The notes below the pieces were generated by a model. The model did no database searches and was not told where the DNA came from. It was given only the letters and a program-made list of their open reading frames with translations. A stretch of 64,000 bases of DNA from Paenibacillus alkalitolerans (GTDB taxonomy: Bacteria > Bacillota > Bacilli > Paenibacillales > YIM-B00363). The stretch is taken from contig NZ_JAEMXM010000003.1 of assembly GCF_016482785.1 (NCBI RefSeq), positions 186,001-250,000 of the forward strand. Direction: 5' to 3'. The position numbers and the translations under genes were made by a program. This document shows positions 51,179 to 58,179 of this stretch, piece by piece. How positions within the stretch are numbered: position 1 is the first letter of the stretch; every line of letters begins with the position of its first letter.

Positions 51179-51184
51179 TATACT
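51179..51184 (+). promoter_or_regulatory. -10 box of the csoR-type operon with possible operator
   Basis: TATACT (51179-51184). Just upstream ATAGGGTGTGGGACTAT is a G-rich partial dyad (ATAG...CTAT), the kind of site CsoR-family repressors use. No clear -35. Confidence 0.4.
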
Positions 51185-51209
51185 AATTTGAAAAAAGGAG
51201 GCGGAACCA

Positions 51210-51560
51210 TTGATCGACGAAAAAGAACTGCACGGCGTTAGCGGCGATGAGCACCATTGCCACACGGACGGAGAGATGTCGGAACGGAAAAGCCACCATT
51301 CGGATAAAGTGAAAAGCAACTTGATCAGCCGGTTGAACCGGATTGAAGGCCAAGTACGCGGTGTGAAAGGCTTAATCGAGAGGGATGCATATTGCGACGA
51401 CGTGCTGAACCAAATCGCCTCGATTCAATCCGCATTGAACGGGGTCGGGAAGCTGCTGCTGGAGCATCACTTGAAAAGCTGCGTACTGGAACGAATCCAA
51501 GAAGGCGATAACGAAGTCATCTCAGAGCTGCTTACAACCGTCAATAAATTGATCAAGTGA
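51210..51560 (+). CDS. CsoR-family metal-sensing repressor
   Basis: All-helical repressor of 116 residues. C62, H87 and C91 keep the Cys-His-Cys spacing (+25, +4) of Cu(I)-sensing CsoR, which argues for copper rather than the sulfur (CstR) or formaldehyde (FrmR) branches. The N-terminus has an extra His/Cys-rich arm (DEHHCHTDGEM). TTG start eight bases after AAAGGAGG. The His-rich lipoprotein gene begins 8 bases after the stop, so the pair likely forms a copper-responsive operon. No copper ATPase is near. Confidence 0.88.
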   Translation: MIDEKELHGVSGDEHHCHTDGEMSERKSHHSDKVKSNLISRLNRIEGQVRGVKGLIERDAYCDDVLNQIASIQSALNGVGKLLLEHHLKSCVLERIQEGDNEVISELLTTVNKLIK

Positions 51561-51567
51561 CGCGGCA

Positions 51568-52425
51568 GTGATAATGATGACGATGATAAGACGTTTCGCC
51601 ACAATGTCCATCTGCTTAACGCTTTCCATATTGACAGCATGCAGTACGGCGGGAGGCGGCTCCAACGGCGGCGGTCACGATCATGGCGGCGGAGACGCGC
51701 ACGGGGGAGCCCACGATCACGGAAACGGCGGAGAACAGCCGCTGCAGGCTATCTTTTCTTTTCCGGCGGGAAACCCCACGGGAGGACAGGATACGGAGCT
51801 TGCAGTTCGAATTCAAGACACGAACGGCAAAGCGGTCGGGGAATTCGACATCAATCACGAGAAATTGATGCACCTGATTATTGTGAGCCGCGATTTGTCG
51901 TACTTCGGCCATATCCATCCGGATTATCAAGGAGCCGGTACATTTACGGTTTCGACCCGGTTCCCGTCCGGCGGCGAATATAAAATTTTCGCCGACTTCG
52001 TGCCTGCCGGAAGCTCGCAGACGACGATCAGCAAGTGGATTCGGGCTGACGGCAAGGAGAAGGCGGGTGCTTCGATAAAGCCGGATGAGAAGCTTGTAAA
52101 AGCCGCGGACGGCAAAGAGGTCGAGCTCACAGCCGACGGGTTGAAGGCGAACGGAGAAGCGACGTTGACCTTCACGATCCGCGACGAAGCGACGAAAGAG
52201 GAAATTCGCGACCTGGAGCCGTATTTGGGTGCCGTTGGCCATGTCGTCATCCTGTCCGACGATGCGGAGCACTACCTACATGTGCATCCCGCGGACGAGA
52301 AAGCGACCGGTCCGGATGCGGTCTTTATGACCTCGTTCCCACACGCCGGCACGTATAAGATTTGGGGTCAGTTTCAGCATGAAGATGAGGTTTTCACCGT
52401 TCCTTTCGTTGTTCAGGTTCCTTGA
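51568..52425 (+). CDS. His-rich lipoprotein with two related HxHP domains
   Basis: 285 residues. Lipobox ILTAC, then a Gly/His tether (GGGHDHGGGDAHGGAHDH) and two similar beta-domains: the first has MHLIIVSRDLSYFGHIHPDY, the second GHVVILSDDAEHYLHVHPAD. Both end in a G-x-YKI(F/W)-x-x-F strand. The duplicated HIHP/HVHP motifs and the His tether suggest surface metal binding; linkage to a CsoR-type repressor suggests copper. Domain resembles YtkA/FixH-like exported domains, but I do not recognise it with certainty. Start is uncertain (GTG 51568 or ATGs at 51574-51583), with no good ribosome site. Confidence 0.75.
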   Translation: MIMMTMIRRFATMSICLTLSILTACSTAGGGSNGGGHDHGGGDAHGGAHDHGNGGEQPLQAIFSFPAGNPTGGQDTELAVRIQDTNGKAVGEFDINHEKLMHLIIVSRDLSYFGHIHPDYQGAGTFTVSTRFPSGGEYKIFADFVPAGSSQTTISKWIRADGKEKAGASIKPDEKLVKAADGKEVELTADGLKANGEATLTFTIRDEATKEEIRDLEPYLGAVGHVVILSDDAEHYLHVHPADEKATGPDAVFMTSFPHAGTYKIWGQFQHEDEVFTVPFVVQVP

Positions 52426-52428
52426 TAT

Positions 52429-52467
52429 GAAAGCCGTTGTTTCCCTCGGGGAAACGACGGCTTTTTT
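52429..52467 (+). terminator. Terminator of the csoR-type operon
   Basis: AAAGCCGT-T-GTTTCC pairs with GGAAAC-G-ACGGCTTT around CTCG, followed by T6. Confidence 0.92.
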
Positions 52468-52565
52468 AAGCATGGAATCGCACAACGGTGCGAATCGTCA
52501 TTCCACGGCTGATAGCCAAACAGATATGTTCTGATGTATAGTTTTGAGTAAAAAAGGTGATTGCA

Positions 52566-53063
52566 TTGATAACGATACGCGAAGCCGAGGAGCGGGACGT
52601 ACCGAGGCTGCTGGATATTTATAATCACGCCGTTCTCCATTCGACGGCAACGTTCGATTTGGAAGAGCAGACGTTGGAACAAAGATTGGAATGGTTTCGC
52701 AAGTTCGGCCCCCGGCACCCGATCATAGTGGCGGAAACGATGGGCGAAGTGGCCGGGTATAGCTGCTTGACCGAATTTCGGGCAAAGCCGGCGTATAGCC
52801 AAACGGCGGAGTTGTCCGTTTACTTGCATCCCTCCTGGCAAGGGAAGGGCATCGGAAAGACGCTGCTCGGGGAAATTGTGCAAAGAGGCAGACAGCTGGG
52901 ATACCATGTGCTGATCGCCGGCATTACGGGAGGCAACGAACAAAGCGTCAAACTTCACGAACGGTTCGGCTTCCAGCTTGCGGGCACGTTTAAAGAAGTC
53001 GGATACAAGTTCGGAGCTTGGCAGCACGTTGAGTTTTATCAGCTGATTTTAGAAGCGGAGTAG
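52566..53063 (+). CDS. GNAT N-acetyltransferase, phosphinothricin acetyltransferase-like
   Basis: 165 residues. MITIREAEERDVPRLLDIYN opens the fold; acetyl-CoA loop HPSWQGKGIGKTLLGEI and the late KEVGYKFGAWQHVEFYQL are typical of the Pat/YwnH group, which acetylates phosphinothricin or methionine-sulfone-like amino acids. TTG 52566 is preferred with AAAGGTGAT upstream; a GTG at 52557 overlaps that site. Native substrate unknown. Ends before the c-di-GMP riboswitch transcript unit. Confidence 0.87.
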   Translation: MITIREAEERDVPRLLDIYNHAVLHSTATFDLEEQTLEQRLEWFRKFGPRHPIIVAETMGEVAGYSCLTEFRAKPAYSQTAELSVYLHPSWQGKGIGKTLLGEIVQRGRQLGYHVLIAGITGGNEQSVKLHERFGFQLAGTFKEVGYKFGAWQHVEFYQLILEAE

Positions 53064-53125
53064 GACCTTAGTTTTAATAAACAAAGAAAATTCGGATAAT
53101 TTATCGAAAATTGTCGATTTACGTC

Positions 53126-53154
53126 TTGTCAGCTTAGTCCGACTAGCCTATACT
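53126..53154 (+). promoter_or_regulatory. Promoter of the c-di-GMP riboswitch transcript
   Basis: TTGTCA (53126-53131), a 17-base spacer and TATACT (53149-53154), placing the start about 20 bases before the riboswitch. Confidence 0.8.
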
Positions 53155-53180
53155 GAACTCGTAGTCATATTCGTAAAAAA

Positions 53181-53275
53181 CCGAAAAAGGCAAAGCATCC
53201 GAAAGAATGCGACGCAAAGCCGTGGGTCTAAGGCTCGGCGCAAGCCGCTGCTACGATTGCCAGGTTGCCGAAGAA
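53181..53275 (+). promoter_or_regulatory. Cyclic di-GMP-I (GEMM) riboswitch
   Basis: Matches the GEMM-I pattern in order: GGCAAAGCATCCGAAAGAAT, GACGCAAAGCC, a GGGTCTAAGG segment, and GCTACGATTGCCAGGTTGCC. The GAAA tetraloop and its receptor-like elements are in the right place. A terminator at 53310-53348 follows and the WG-repeat gene starts 95 bases later, so c-di-GMP likely controls termination. Identification is from memory of the family consensus. Confidence 0.92.
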
Positions 53276-53309
53276 GTGAACGTGTGAATTGTTCGCGTTA
53301 CATACTTAG

Positions 53310-53348
53310 GGACCCGTGCGGCCGTTTGCGGCTTATTGCGGGTTTTTT
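53310..53348 (+). terminator. Riboswitch-controlled terminator
   Basis: ACCCG..GGCCG pairs with CGGCT..CGGGT, followed by TTTTT. It sits between the riboswitch aptamer and the WG-repeat gene, the usual expression platform. Confidence 0.8.
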
Positions 53349-53369
53349 GCGTCTTTTGGGGGAGGACTA

Positions 53370-54440
53370 ATGATGTATACGGTTTTTCGAATATATTTTG
53401 CAGTGGCGGCGGTCTTTGGATTGCTTGCGGCCAACGCGGTGCTGGCCAATGAAAACAGAGCGGAATCGGAGCGTGAGGTTCGGGGGTACGGAAAGCGTAT
53501 TGCGGCGGACGGAATGGATACTTCGGGTTATCGGTATAAAATCGTCTATGGCGGAAAGGTAGGATATATCGATGCGCAGGGGACTGTCGTTATCGAACCC
53601 CGATTCGGCGACGGCGGCTCGTTCTCGGAAGGATTGGCCGCTGTTGAAATCGGAGGGAAATGGGGTTTTATCGACGACAAAGGCCGTATTGCGGTGGCGC
53701 CTCAGTTTGGGCATGCATCCGAGTTTCATGAGGGCCGGGCGGCGATTGTGCATTCCGAAACGGGAAAAGCGGGTTTCATCAATCGAGAAGGGAAGATTGT
53801 AATTCCCGCAGTCTTCGATGAAATAGGCCGGTTCTCCGAAGGCTTGGCGAAGGCCGTGATCGGAGGCAGGGCCGGGTATATTGACGAACGGGGCATGTTT
53901 GTCGTTCCACCGCGCTACACTAAAGCAACCGACTTTCGGAACGGAATCGCAGCGGTAAGCGACGGGGGCTACGTAACCTATATCGATAAGCTGGGGGAAC
54001 CTATATTTAATAACCGGTTCGGGCTTCAATCGGAAGGGTTTCGAGAAGGGCTTGCGCCGGCGGAAACCGGCGGCCGTTGGGGATACATCGATGTAACTGG
54101 GGAATTCGCGGTAGAGCCGCAGTTTGATATGGCGGAACCTTTTTCGGACGGGTTGGCGCTTGTAATGAAGGAAGGAAAAGTCGGATTCATTCGTCCGGAC
54201 GGACAATTCGCAGTAAAGCCGGTGCTGGCGCTTGCGCACCCGTTCTCGGAAGGGTTGGCAGCTGTGTACGGCAAGGGCGGCATTTATTATATCGACACTC
54301 TGGGCGAGACGGTATTCGAATTGCCCTCTGACGTTGAAAACGCTTCGGATTTTAAGAACGGTTTAGCCAAATTCGTCTCCCGCGGCGCGATAGGCTATAT
54401 CGATCGAACTGGGCAAACCGTATATCACCCGACAAAATAA
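53370..54440 (+). CDS. Secreted WG-repeat protein under c-di-GMP control
   Basis: 356 residues from ATG 53370 behind GGGGGAGG. N-terminal signal peptide (MMYTVFRIYFAVAAVFGLLA...), then about nine WG repeats of the pattern K-x-G-(Y/F)-I-D-x-x-G followed by an F-S-E-G-L-A strand (KVGYIDAQG, KWGFIDDKG, KAGFINREG, RAGYIDERG and so on). Such repeats form beta-rich binding surfaces. Export and c-di-GMP control suggest a role in biofilm, adhesion or surface change, an inference from the riboswitch. The reading frame upstream to 53316 covers the terminator and is not used. Confidence 0.87.
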   Translation: MMYTVFRIYFAVAAVFGLLAANAVLANENRAESEREVRGYGKRIAADGMDTSGYRYKIVYGGKVGYIDAQGTVVIEPRFGDGGSFSEGLAAVEIGGKWGFIDDKGRIAVAPQFGHASEFHEGRAAIVHSETGKAGFINREGKIVIPAVFDEIGRFSEGLAKAVIGGRAGYIDERGMFVVPPRYTKATDFRNGIAAVSDGGYVTYIDKLGEPIFNNRFGLQSEGFREGLAPAETGGRWGYIDVTGEFAVEPQFDMAEPFSDGLALVMKEGKVGFIRPDGQFAVKPVLALAHPFSEGLAAVYGKGGIYYIDTLGETVFELPSDVENASDFKNGLAKFVSRGAIGYIDRTGQTVYHPTK

Positions 54441-54453
54441 TGACGGTCGGTTG

Positions 54454-54777
54454 TCAATGACCTTCCGACACGAACCGCAGACCGACAATACCTATAAGGA
54501 CGAATGATATAAAAAGGATTCTGATCCAATGTTTCGACTCGCGAAAGAAGATCATGCCGACCGCTACGCTTCCGACGGAACCGATGCCCGTCCAGACGGC
54601 GTATGCCGTTCCGATGGGCAGCGTTTGGAGAGATAAGGCGAGCAGATAGAAGCTGGCGCCTCCGAATAGGACGCTGGCGACGGTTGGCTTACGCTTGCGG
54701 AACCCTTCGGACAATTTCAAAGATATGACGCCGCCCACTTCCGCAAAGCCCGCCAAAACTAAGAATACCCAGGCCAT
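54454..54777 (-). CDS. SMR-family transporter subunit (second of pair)
   Basis: 107 residues, four membrane helices. GTAYAVWTGIGSVGSVAVGM is the SMR signature, and the helix-1 Glu (GFAEVGGVISLKL) is in the proton/substrate position. It starts 2 bases after the other SMR gene, as in YkkCD/EbrAB pairs that act as heterodimers. The substrate may be quaternary cations or guanidinium; no guanidine riboswitch was found upstream. Confidence 0.9.
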   Translation of the reverse strand: MAWVFLVLAGFAEVGGVISLKLSEGFRKRKPTVASVLFGGASFYLLALSLQTLPIGTAYAVWTGIGSVGSVAVGMIFFRESKHWIRILFISFVLIGIVGLRFVSEGH

Positions 54778-54779
54778 TG

Positions 54780-55145
54780 TTATTCCTCCCCGGCGGTTTG
54801 CGGCGTCTTCCCGGCCGATTGTTCGGTTGACGTTAATTTCAGTCCGATAATTCCCGTGAGGAGTAAGATGATGAAGCAGATTTTAGCGGCTCCGGCGTCT
54901 TCGCCGAGAAACATCATTCCGGCGATGGCGGTGCCCGCGGCTCCGATTCCCGTGTATACGGCGTATGCGGTGCCCACCGGGAGCAGCTTCATGGATTTCG
55001 TAAAGAAGTACATGCTCGCAATAATGATTGCGACCGTCAATACGCTCACCGTCCGGTTTGTGAACCCTTCTGTATATTTCAATCCGATCGCCCAGCCGAT
55101 TTCCAAGATGCCGCCGACGATGACATAAATCCATGCGGTGTTCAT
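54780..55145 (-). CDS. SMR-family transporter subunit (first of pair)
   Basis: 121 residues, four membrane helices and a polar tail. Helix-1 Glu in GGILEIGWAIGLKY and the signature GTAYAVYTGIGAAGTAIAGM. GGAGGG precedes the ATG; a TATATAATG on the minus strand near 55180 may be its -10. Pairs with the gene 2 bases downstream. Distinction between multidrug and guanidinium export cannot be made from sequence alone. Confidence 0.9.
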   Translation of the reverse strand: MNTAWIYVIVGGILEIGWAIGLKYTEGFTNRTVSVLTVAIIIASMYFFTKSMKLLPVGTAYAVYTGIGAAGTAIAGMMFLGEDAGAAKICFIILLLTGIIGLKLTSTEQSAGKTPQTAGEE

Positions 55146-55204
55146 TGCAGGTTCCCTCCGGTAGAAGTGCTATGTAGCATTATATAGAATTTACGCCAAA
55201 AAAG

Positions 55205-55255
55205 AAAAAGACTGCCATTGAACTCTGTGTGAAGTTCGATAGCGGTCTTGTTTTG
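55205..55255 (-). terminator. Terminator of adaA
   Basis: Read on minus, AAGACCGCTATCGAACTT pairs with AAGTTCAATGGCAGTCTT (a few mismatches), followed by TTTTCTTTTTT. Confidence 0.75.
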
Positions 55256-55268
55256 TAGAAATATTTAA

Positions 55269-55829
55269 TCAATCGAATTGCACTTTAAATCCTATATTCT
55301 CGCGAAATTCCGCGGGAGGCACGCCCAATTTCTTTCCGAACACGGCGGAGAGCCGCGGCCCGGTACGAAAGCCCGTTTGCTGCGCGATCTGGCGGATCGG
55401 AAGCGTCGTGTGCGCTAGAAGATATTTTGCAGCTTGCAGTCTTACCTCCGTTACGTATTGAACGGGTGAAACGTTCATCACTTTGCTGAAGACGCGCTGA
55501 AGATGGAACGGGGAGACGAACGTCCGGGAAGCCAGCGATTGAAGCGTGATTTTCTCCGTGTAATTGCGGTCTATGAATTTCTTTACCGTCATTGCGAGCT
55601 GCTCGTCGGGGTGCCAGTGCAGCTCGTCGGGACGGCATCTTTTGCACGGCCGAAATCCCGCTTGCAGAGCTTCTTCGGCCTCTTGGAACACCCGGACGTT
55701 CGCTTTGGAGGGCGTTCGCGATTTGCACGAAGGTCTGCAGAAGATGCCTGTTGTAATCACGCCGTAATAAAACTTGCCGTCGAACTCCGCATCGCACTTC
55801 GCAATGGCTTTCCATATCGATTCATCCAT
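55269..55829 (-). CDS. adaA: AdaA: DNA methylphosphotriester sensor and AraC-type activator
   Basis: 186 residues. N-terminal Ada zinc domain with C31, C35, C62 and C65 (FCRPSCKS, CKRC); C31 would take the methyl group from alkylated DNA phosphates, turning the protein into an activator. C-terminal AraC helix-turn-helix pair (LQSLASRTFVSPFHLQRVFS). In Bacillus adaA is followed by adaB methyltransferase; here the next gene on this strand is the SMR pair beyond a promoter, so no adaB is adjacent. Confidence 0.92.
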   Translation of the reverse strand: MDESIWKAIAKCDAEFDGKFYYGVITTGIFCRPSCKSRTPSKANVRVFQEAEEALQAGFRPCKRCRPDELHWHPDEQLAMTVKKFIDRNYTEKITLQSLASRTFVSPFHLQRVFSKVMNVSPVQYVTEVRLQAAKYLLAHTTLPIRQIAQQTGFRTGPRLSAVFGKKLGVPPAEFRENIGFKVQFD

Positions 55830-55979
55830 ATATCCGCCCTCCTTTTCTCCTATTATACCCGGTGATTATGCCGCATGTAACAGGCAGCGAATTACAAAGC
55901 AAGATATTGCAAGTGTGAAACCTTTCCGGTATCGTTACGTTAATAGTTTTGTTAGAGAGATAGAGGAGGGAGTTTAATA

Positions 55980-56723
55980 ATGTTGCAAAGTTTCAGGTGG
56001 TTTGTGTTGTTGACCGTATTTACAGTTGTGTTGGCCGGGTGCGGCGCGACAAGCGGTAACGGCGGGGATGCCGGAGATGAGGTTGAAAGCGGCGAAGGAA
56101 GCGTGGAACAGCCGGCGGCGCAGACACCGGCCGAGGAGACACCGGGCGAGGAACCTGTGTCCGACGAGCAGACCGTGGAAGAACCTGTTGCGGAGGATGA
56201 GTCTGCAGCGGAGGAACCGACCGTTGAAACAGAATTTGTGACGGCGGGAGAACCGAAAGAGATAGAGACGACAATTGAAGGAATGCCCGAAAAGGTGACG
56301 GTTACTCCTTATACGATAGCTTCTTACGGCATTTCATACGACATGCGGACCGATATGGGGGCGCCCGAGGTTGACTCCGATACCCGCACGGTGACATATG
56401 CGACGCAGATGGGGGACGACGCCGCCAAAATCACGGTACAGGTGTTGGAGAACACGTCGGTGAACGACGCCGTCGCGCAGATGAAAGAGATAATGGCATC
56501 CGAAGGTTACGGCGGTGGAGGAGCGGTTGATGACAATGCGGATGCGGCATCGCTTCCTTTCAAGGCGGCGAATTACCAAGCCGACGGATATTACGCGGGG
56601 TTCAAAGTATTCGGCGTCGGGGAGCATTCGCTTGTTGTGAAACACAGCTACCCGTTCGATGCCGGAGACGGGATGGCCGCGGTCATGAACGAGATGTTGT
56701 CTTCGTTGGCCGTTAAGCAGTAA
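55980..56723 (+). CDS. Lipoprotein with acidic tether, unknown domain
   Basis: 247 residues. Lipobox VLAGC (Cys21), a ~70-residue Glu/Pro/Ala-rich tether (EEPVSDEQTVEEPVAEDESA), then a compact alpha/beta domain (YTIASYGISYDMRTDMGAPE, KITVQVLENTSVNDAVAQM). Family not recognised. GGAGGG lies upstream. Ends 7 bases before a strong terminator and ~70 bases before the 81-bp tandem array. Confidence 0.78.
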   Translation: MLQSFRWFVLLTVFTVVLAGCGATSGNGGDAGDEVESGEGSVEQPAAQTPAEETPGEEPVSDEQTVEEPVAEDESAAEEPTVETEFVTAGEPKEIETTIEGMPEKVTVTPYTIASYGISYDMRTDMGAPEVDSDTRTVTYATQMGDDAAKITVQVLENTSVNDAVAQMKEIMASEGYGGGGAVDDNADAASLPFKAANYQADGYYAGFKVFGVGEHSLVVKHSYPFDAGDGMAAVMNEMLSSLAVKQ

Positions 56724-56730
56724 AGATGTA

Positions 56731-56765
56731 GCCGGTTCGCACTGTAGTGCGGCCGGCTTTTTTTT
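56731..56765 (+). terminator. Terminator of the lipoprotein gene
   Basis: AGCCGG..CGCAC pairs with GTGCG..CCGGCT around TGTA, followed by eight T. Confidence 0.93.
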
Positions 56766-56790
56766 GCTGGGGGCAGGTGGGTCGTTGTGC

Positions 56791-57905
56791 TTGTTTCATA
56801 GTGAAACAAGGTGATGCACGGGTGAACCACGTTGTGTCGGAGTGAAGCAGGAGGCTGGTGAACGATTGCGCTTGTTTCATAGTGAAACAAGGTGATGCAC
56901 GGGTGAACCTCGTTGTGTCGGAGTGAAGCAGGAGGCTGGTGAACGATTGCGCTTGTTTCATAGTGAACCAAGGTGATGCACGGGTGAACCACGTTGTGCC
57001 GAAGTGAACCAGGAGGCTGGTAAACGATTGCGCTTGTTTCATAGTGAAACAAGGTGATGCACGGGTGAACCTCGTTGTGTCGGAGTGAAGCAGGAGGCTG
57101 GTGAACGATTGCGCTTGTTTCATAGTGAAACAAGGTGATGCACGGGTGAACCACGTTGTGCCGAAGTGAAACAGGAGGTTGGTGAACGATTGCGCTTGTT
57201 TCATAGTGAAACAAGGTGATGCACGGGTGAACCACGTTGTGCCGAAGTGAAACAGGAGGCTGGTAAACGATTGCGCTTGTTTCATAGTGAAACAAGGTGA
57301 TGCACGGGTGAACCACGTTGTGTCGGAGTGAAACAGGAGGCTGGTGAACGATTGCGCTTGTTTCATAGTGAAACAAGGTGATGCACGGGTGAACCACGTT
57401 GTGCCGAAGTGAAACAGGAGGCTGGTAAACGATTGCGCTTGTTTCATAGTGAAACAAGGTGATGCACGGGTGAACCACGTTGTGTCGGAGTGAAACAGGA
57501 GGCTGGTGAACGATTGCGCTTGTTTCATAGTGAAACAAGGTGATGCACGGGTGAACCACGTTGTGCCGAAGTGAAACAGGAGGCTGGTGAACGATTGCGC
57601 TTGTTTCATAGTGAAACAAGGTGATGCACGGGTGAACCACGTTGTGCCGAAGTGAAACAGGAGGCTGGTAAACGATTGCGCTTGTTTCATAGTGAAACAA
57701 GGTGATGCACGGGTGAACCACGTTGTGTCGGAGTGAAACAGGAGGCTGGTGAACGATTGCGCTTGTTTCATAGTGAAACAAGGTGATGCACGGGTGAACC
57801 ACGTTGTGCCGAAGTGAAACAGGAGGTTGGTGAACGATTGCGCTTGTTTCATAGTGAAACAAGGTGATGCACGGGTGAACCACGTCGAAGTGAAACAGGA
57901 GGTTG
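56791..57905. repeat. Fourteen tandem copies of an 81-bp unit
   Basis: Units start every 81 bases from 56791 to 57844; the last has a 5-base deletion. Each contains the 15-base palindrome GTTTCA-TAG-TGAAAC and four GTGAA-type submotifs 21, 20, 17 and 23 bases apart. The first ~40 bases are nearly invariant (one change, in copy 3), while the second half alternates between GTGCCGAAG and GTGTCGGAG forms. Alternating units in copies 6-12 suggest recent 162-bp duplications. Since 81 is a multiple of 3, long reverse-strand frames run through it, but they look like artefacts. There are no spacers as in CRISPR. Confidence 0.93.
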
Positions 57906-58118
57906 GAGAGCGGGGGTATGTGTGGCGAAAGTGGGGGTCGAGGATTACTGAGATATACCGGGACTACGGGAAGTAAGATAAGTATGGGAAGTGCGAGAAA
58001 GTAGAGAAATATGAGAAAGTACTGGAAGTGCGAGGGCATATTAGTGATGCGGTCAAATCGGTACTTTCAAGGGTTCGATTATTGCGGCGCGGCCAAATTT
58101 CCCATACAATCGATTTGC
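57906..58118. repeat. Short imperfect G/A-rich repeats after the tandem array
   Basis: Between 57968 and 58036 a GGAAGTGCGAG / GAGAAAGTA(C/G) pattern recurs in imperfect copies of about 18-19 bases. The rest of the stretch has no recognised feature. Confidence 0.4.
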
Positions 58119-58156
58119 GAGCCTGCGACGCGTGTGCCGTTCGCGGCTTTTTGTTT
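58119..58156 (+). terminator. Terminator-like hairpin before the MFS gene
   Basis: AGCC-T-GCGA pairs with TCGC-GGCT around ~13 bases, followed by TTTTTG. It would stop read-through from the repeat array. Confidence 0.65.
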
Positions 58157-58179
58157 GCCTTCGAAGAGGAGTTGGAGAG

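Noticed and set aside
55146-55200. Guanidine (ykkC) riboswitch before the SMR pair
   Set aside because: Only ~55 bases precede the start, with a plain promoter-like sequence and none of the riboswitch motifs.
56791-57905. CRISPR-like array
   Set aside because: Units are contiguous 81-bp tandem repeats without unique spacers, and no cas genes are present.
56648-58039. Minus-strand frames of 463 and 379 residues with a 27-residue repeat across the tandem array
   Set aside because: They exist because the 81-bp period is a multiple of three. Several frames stay open at once, there is no ribosome site, and the N-terminus is random in character.
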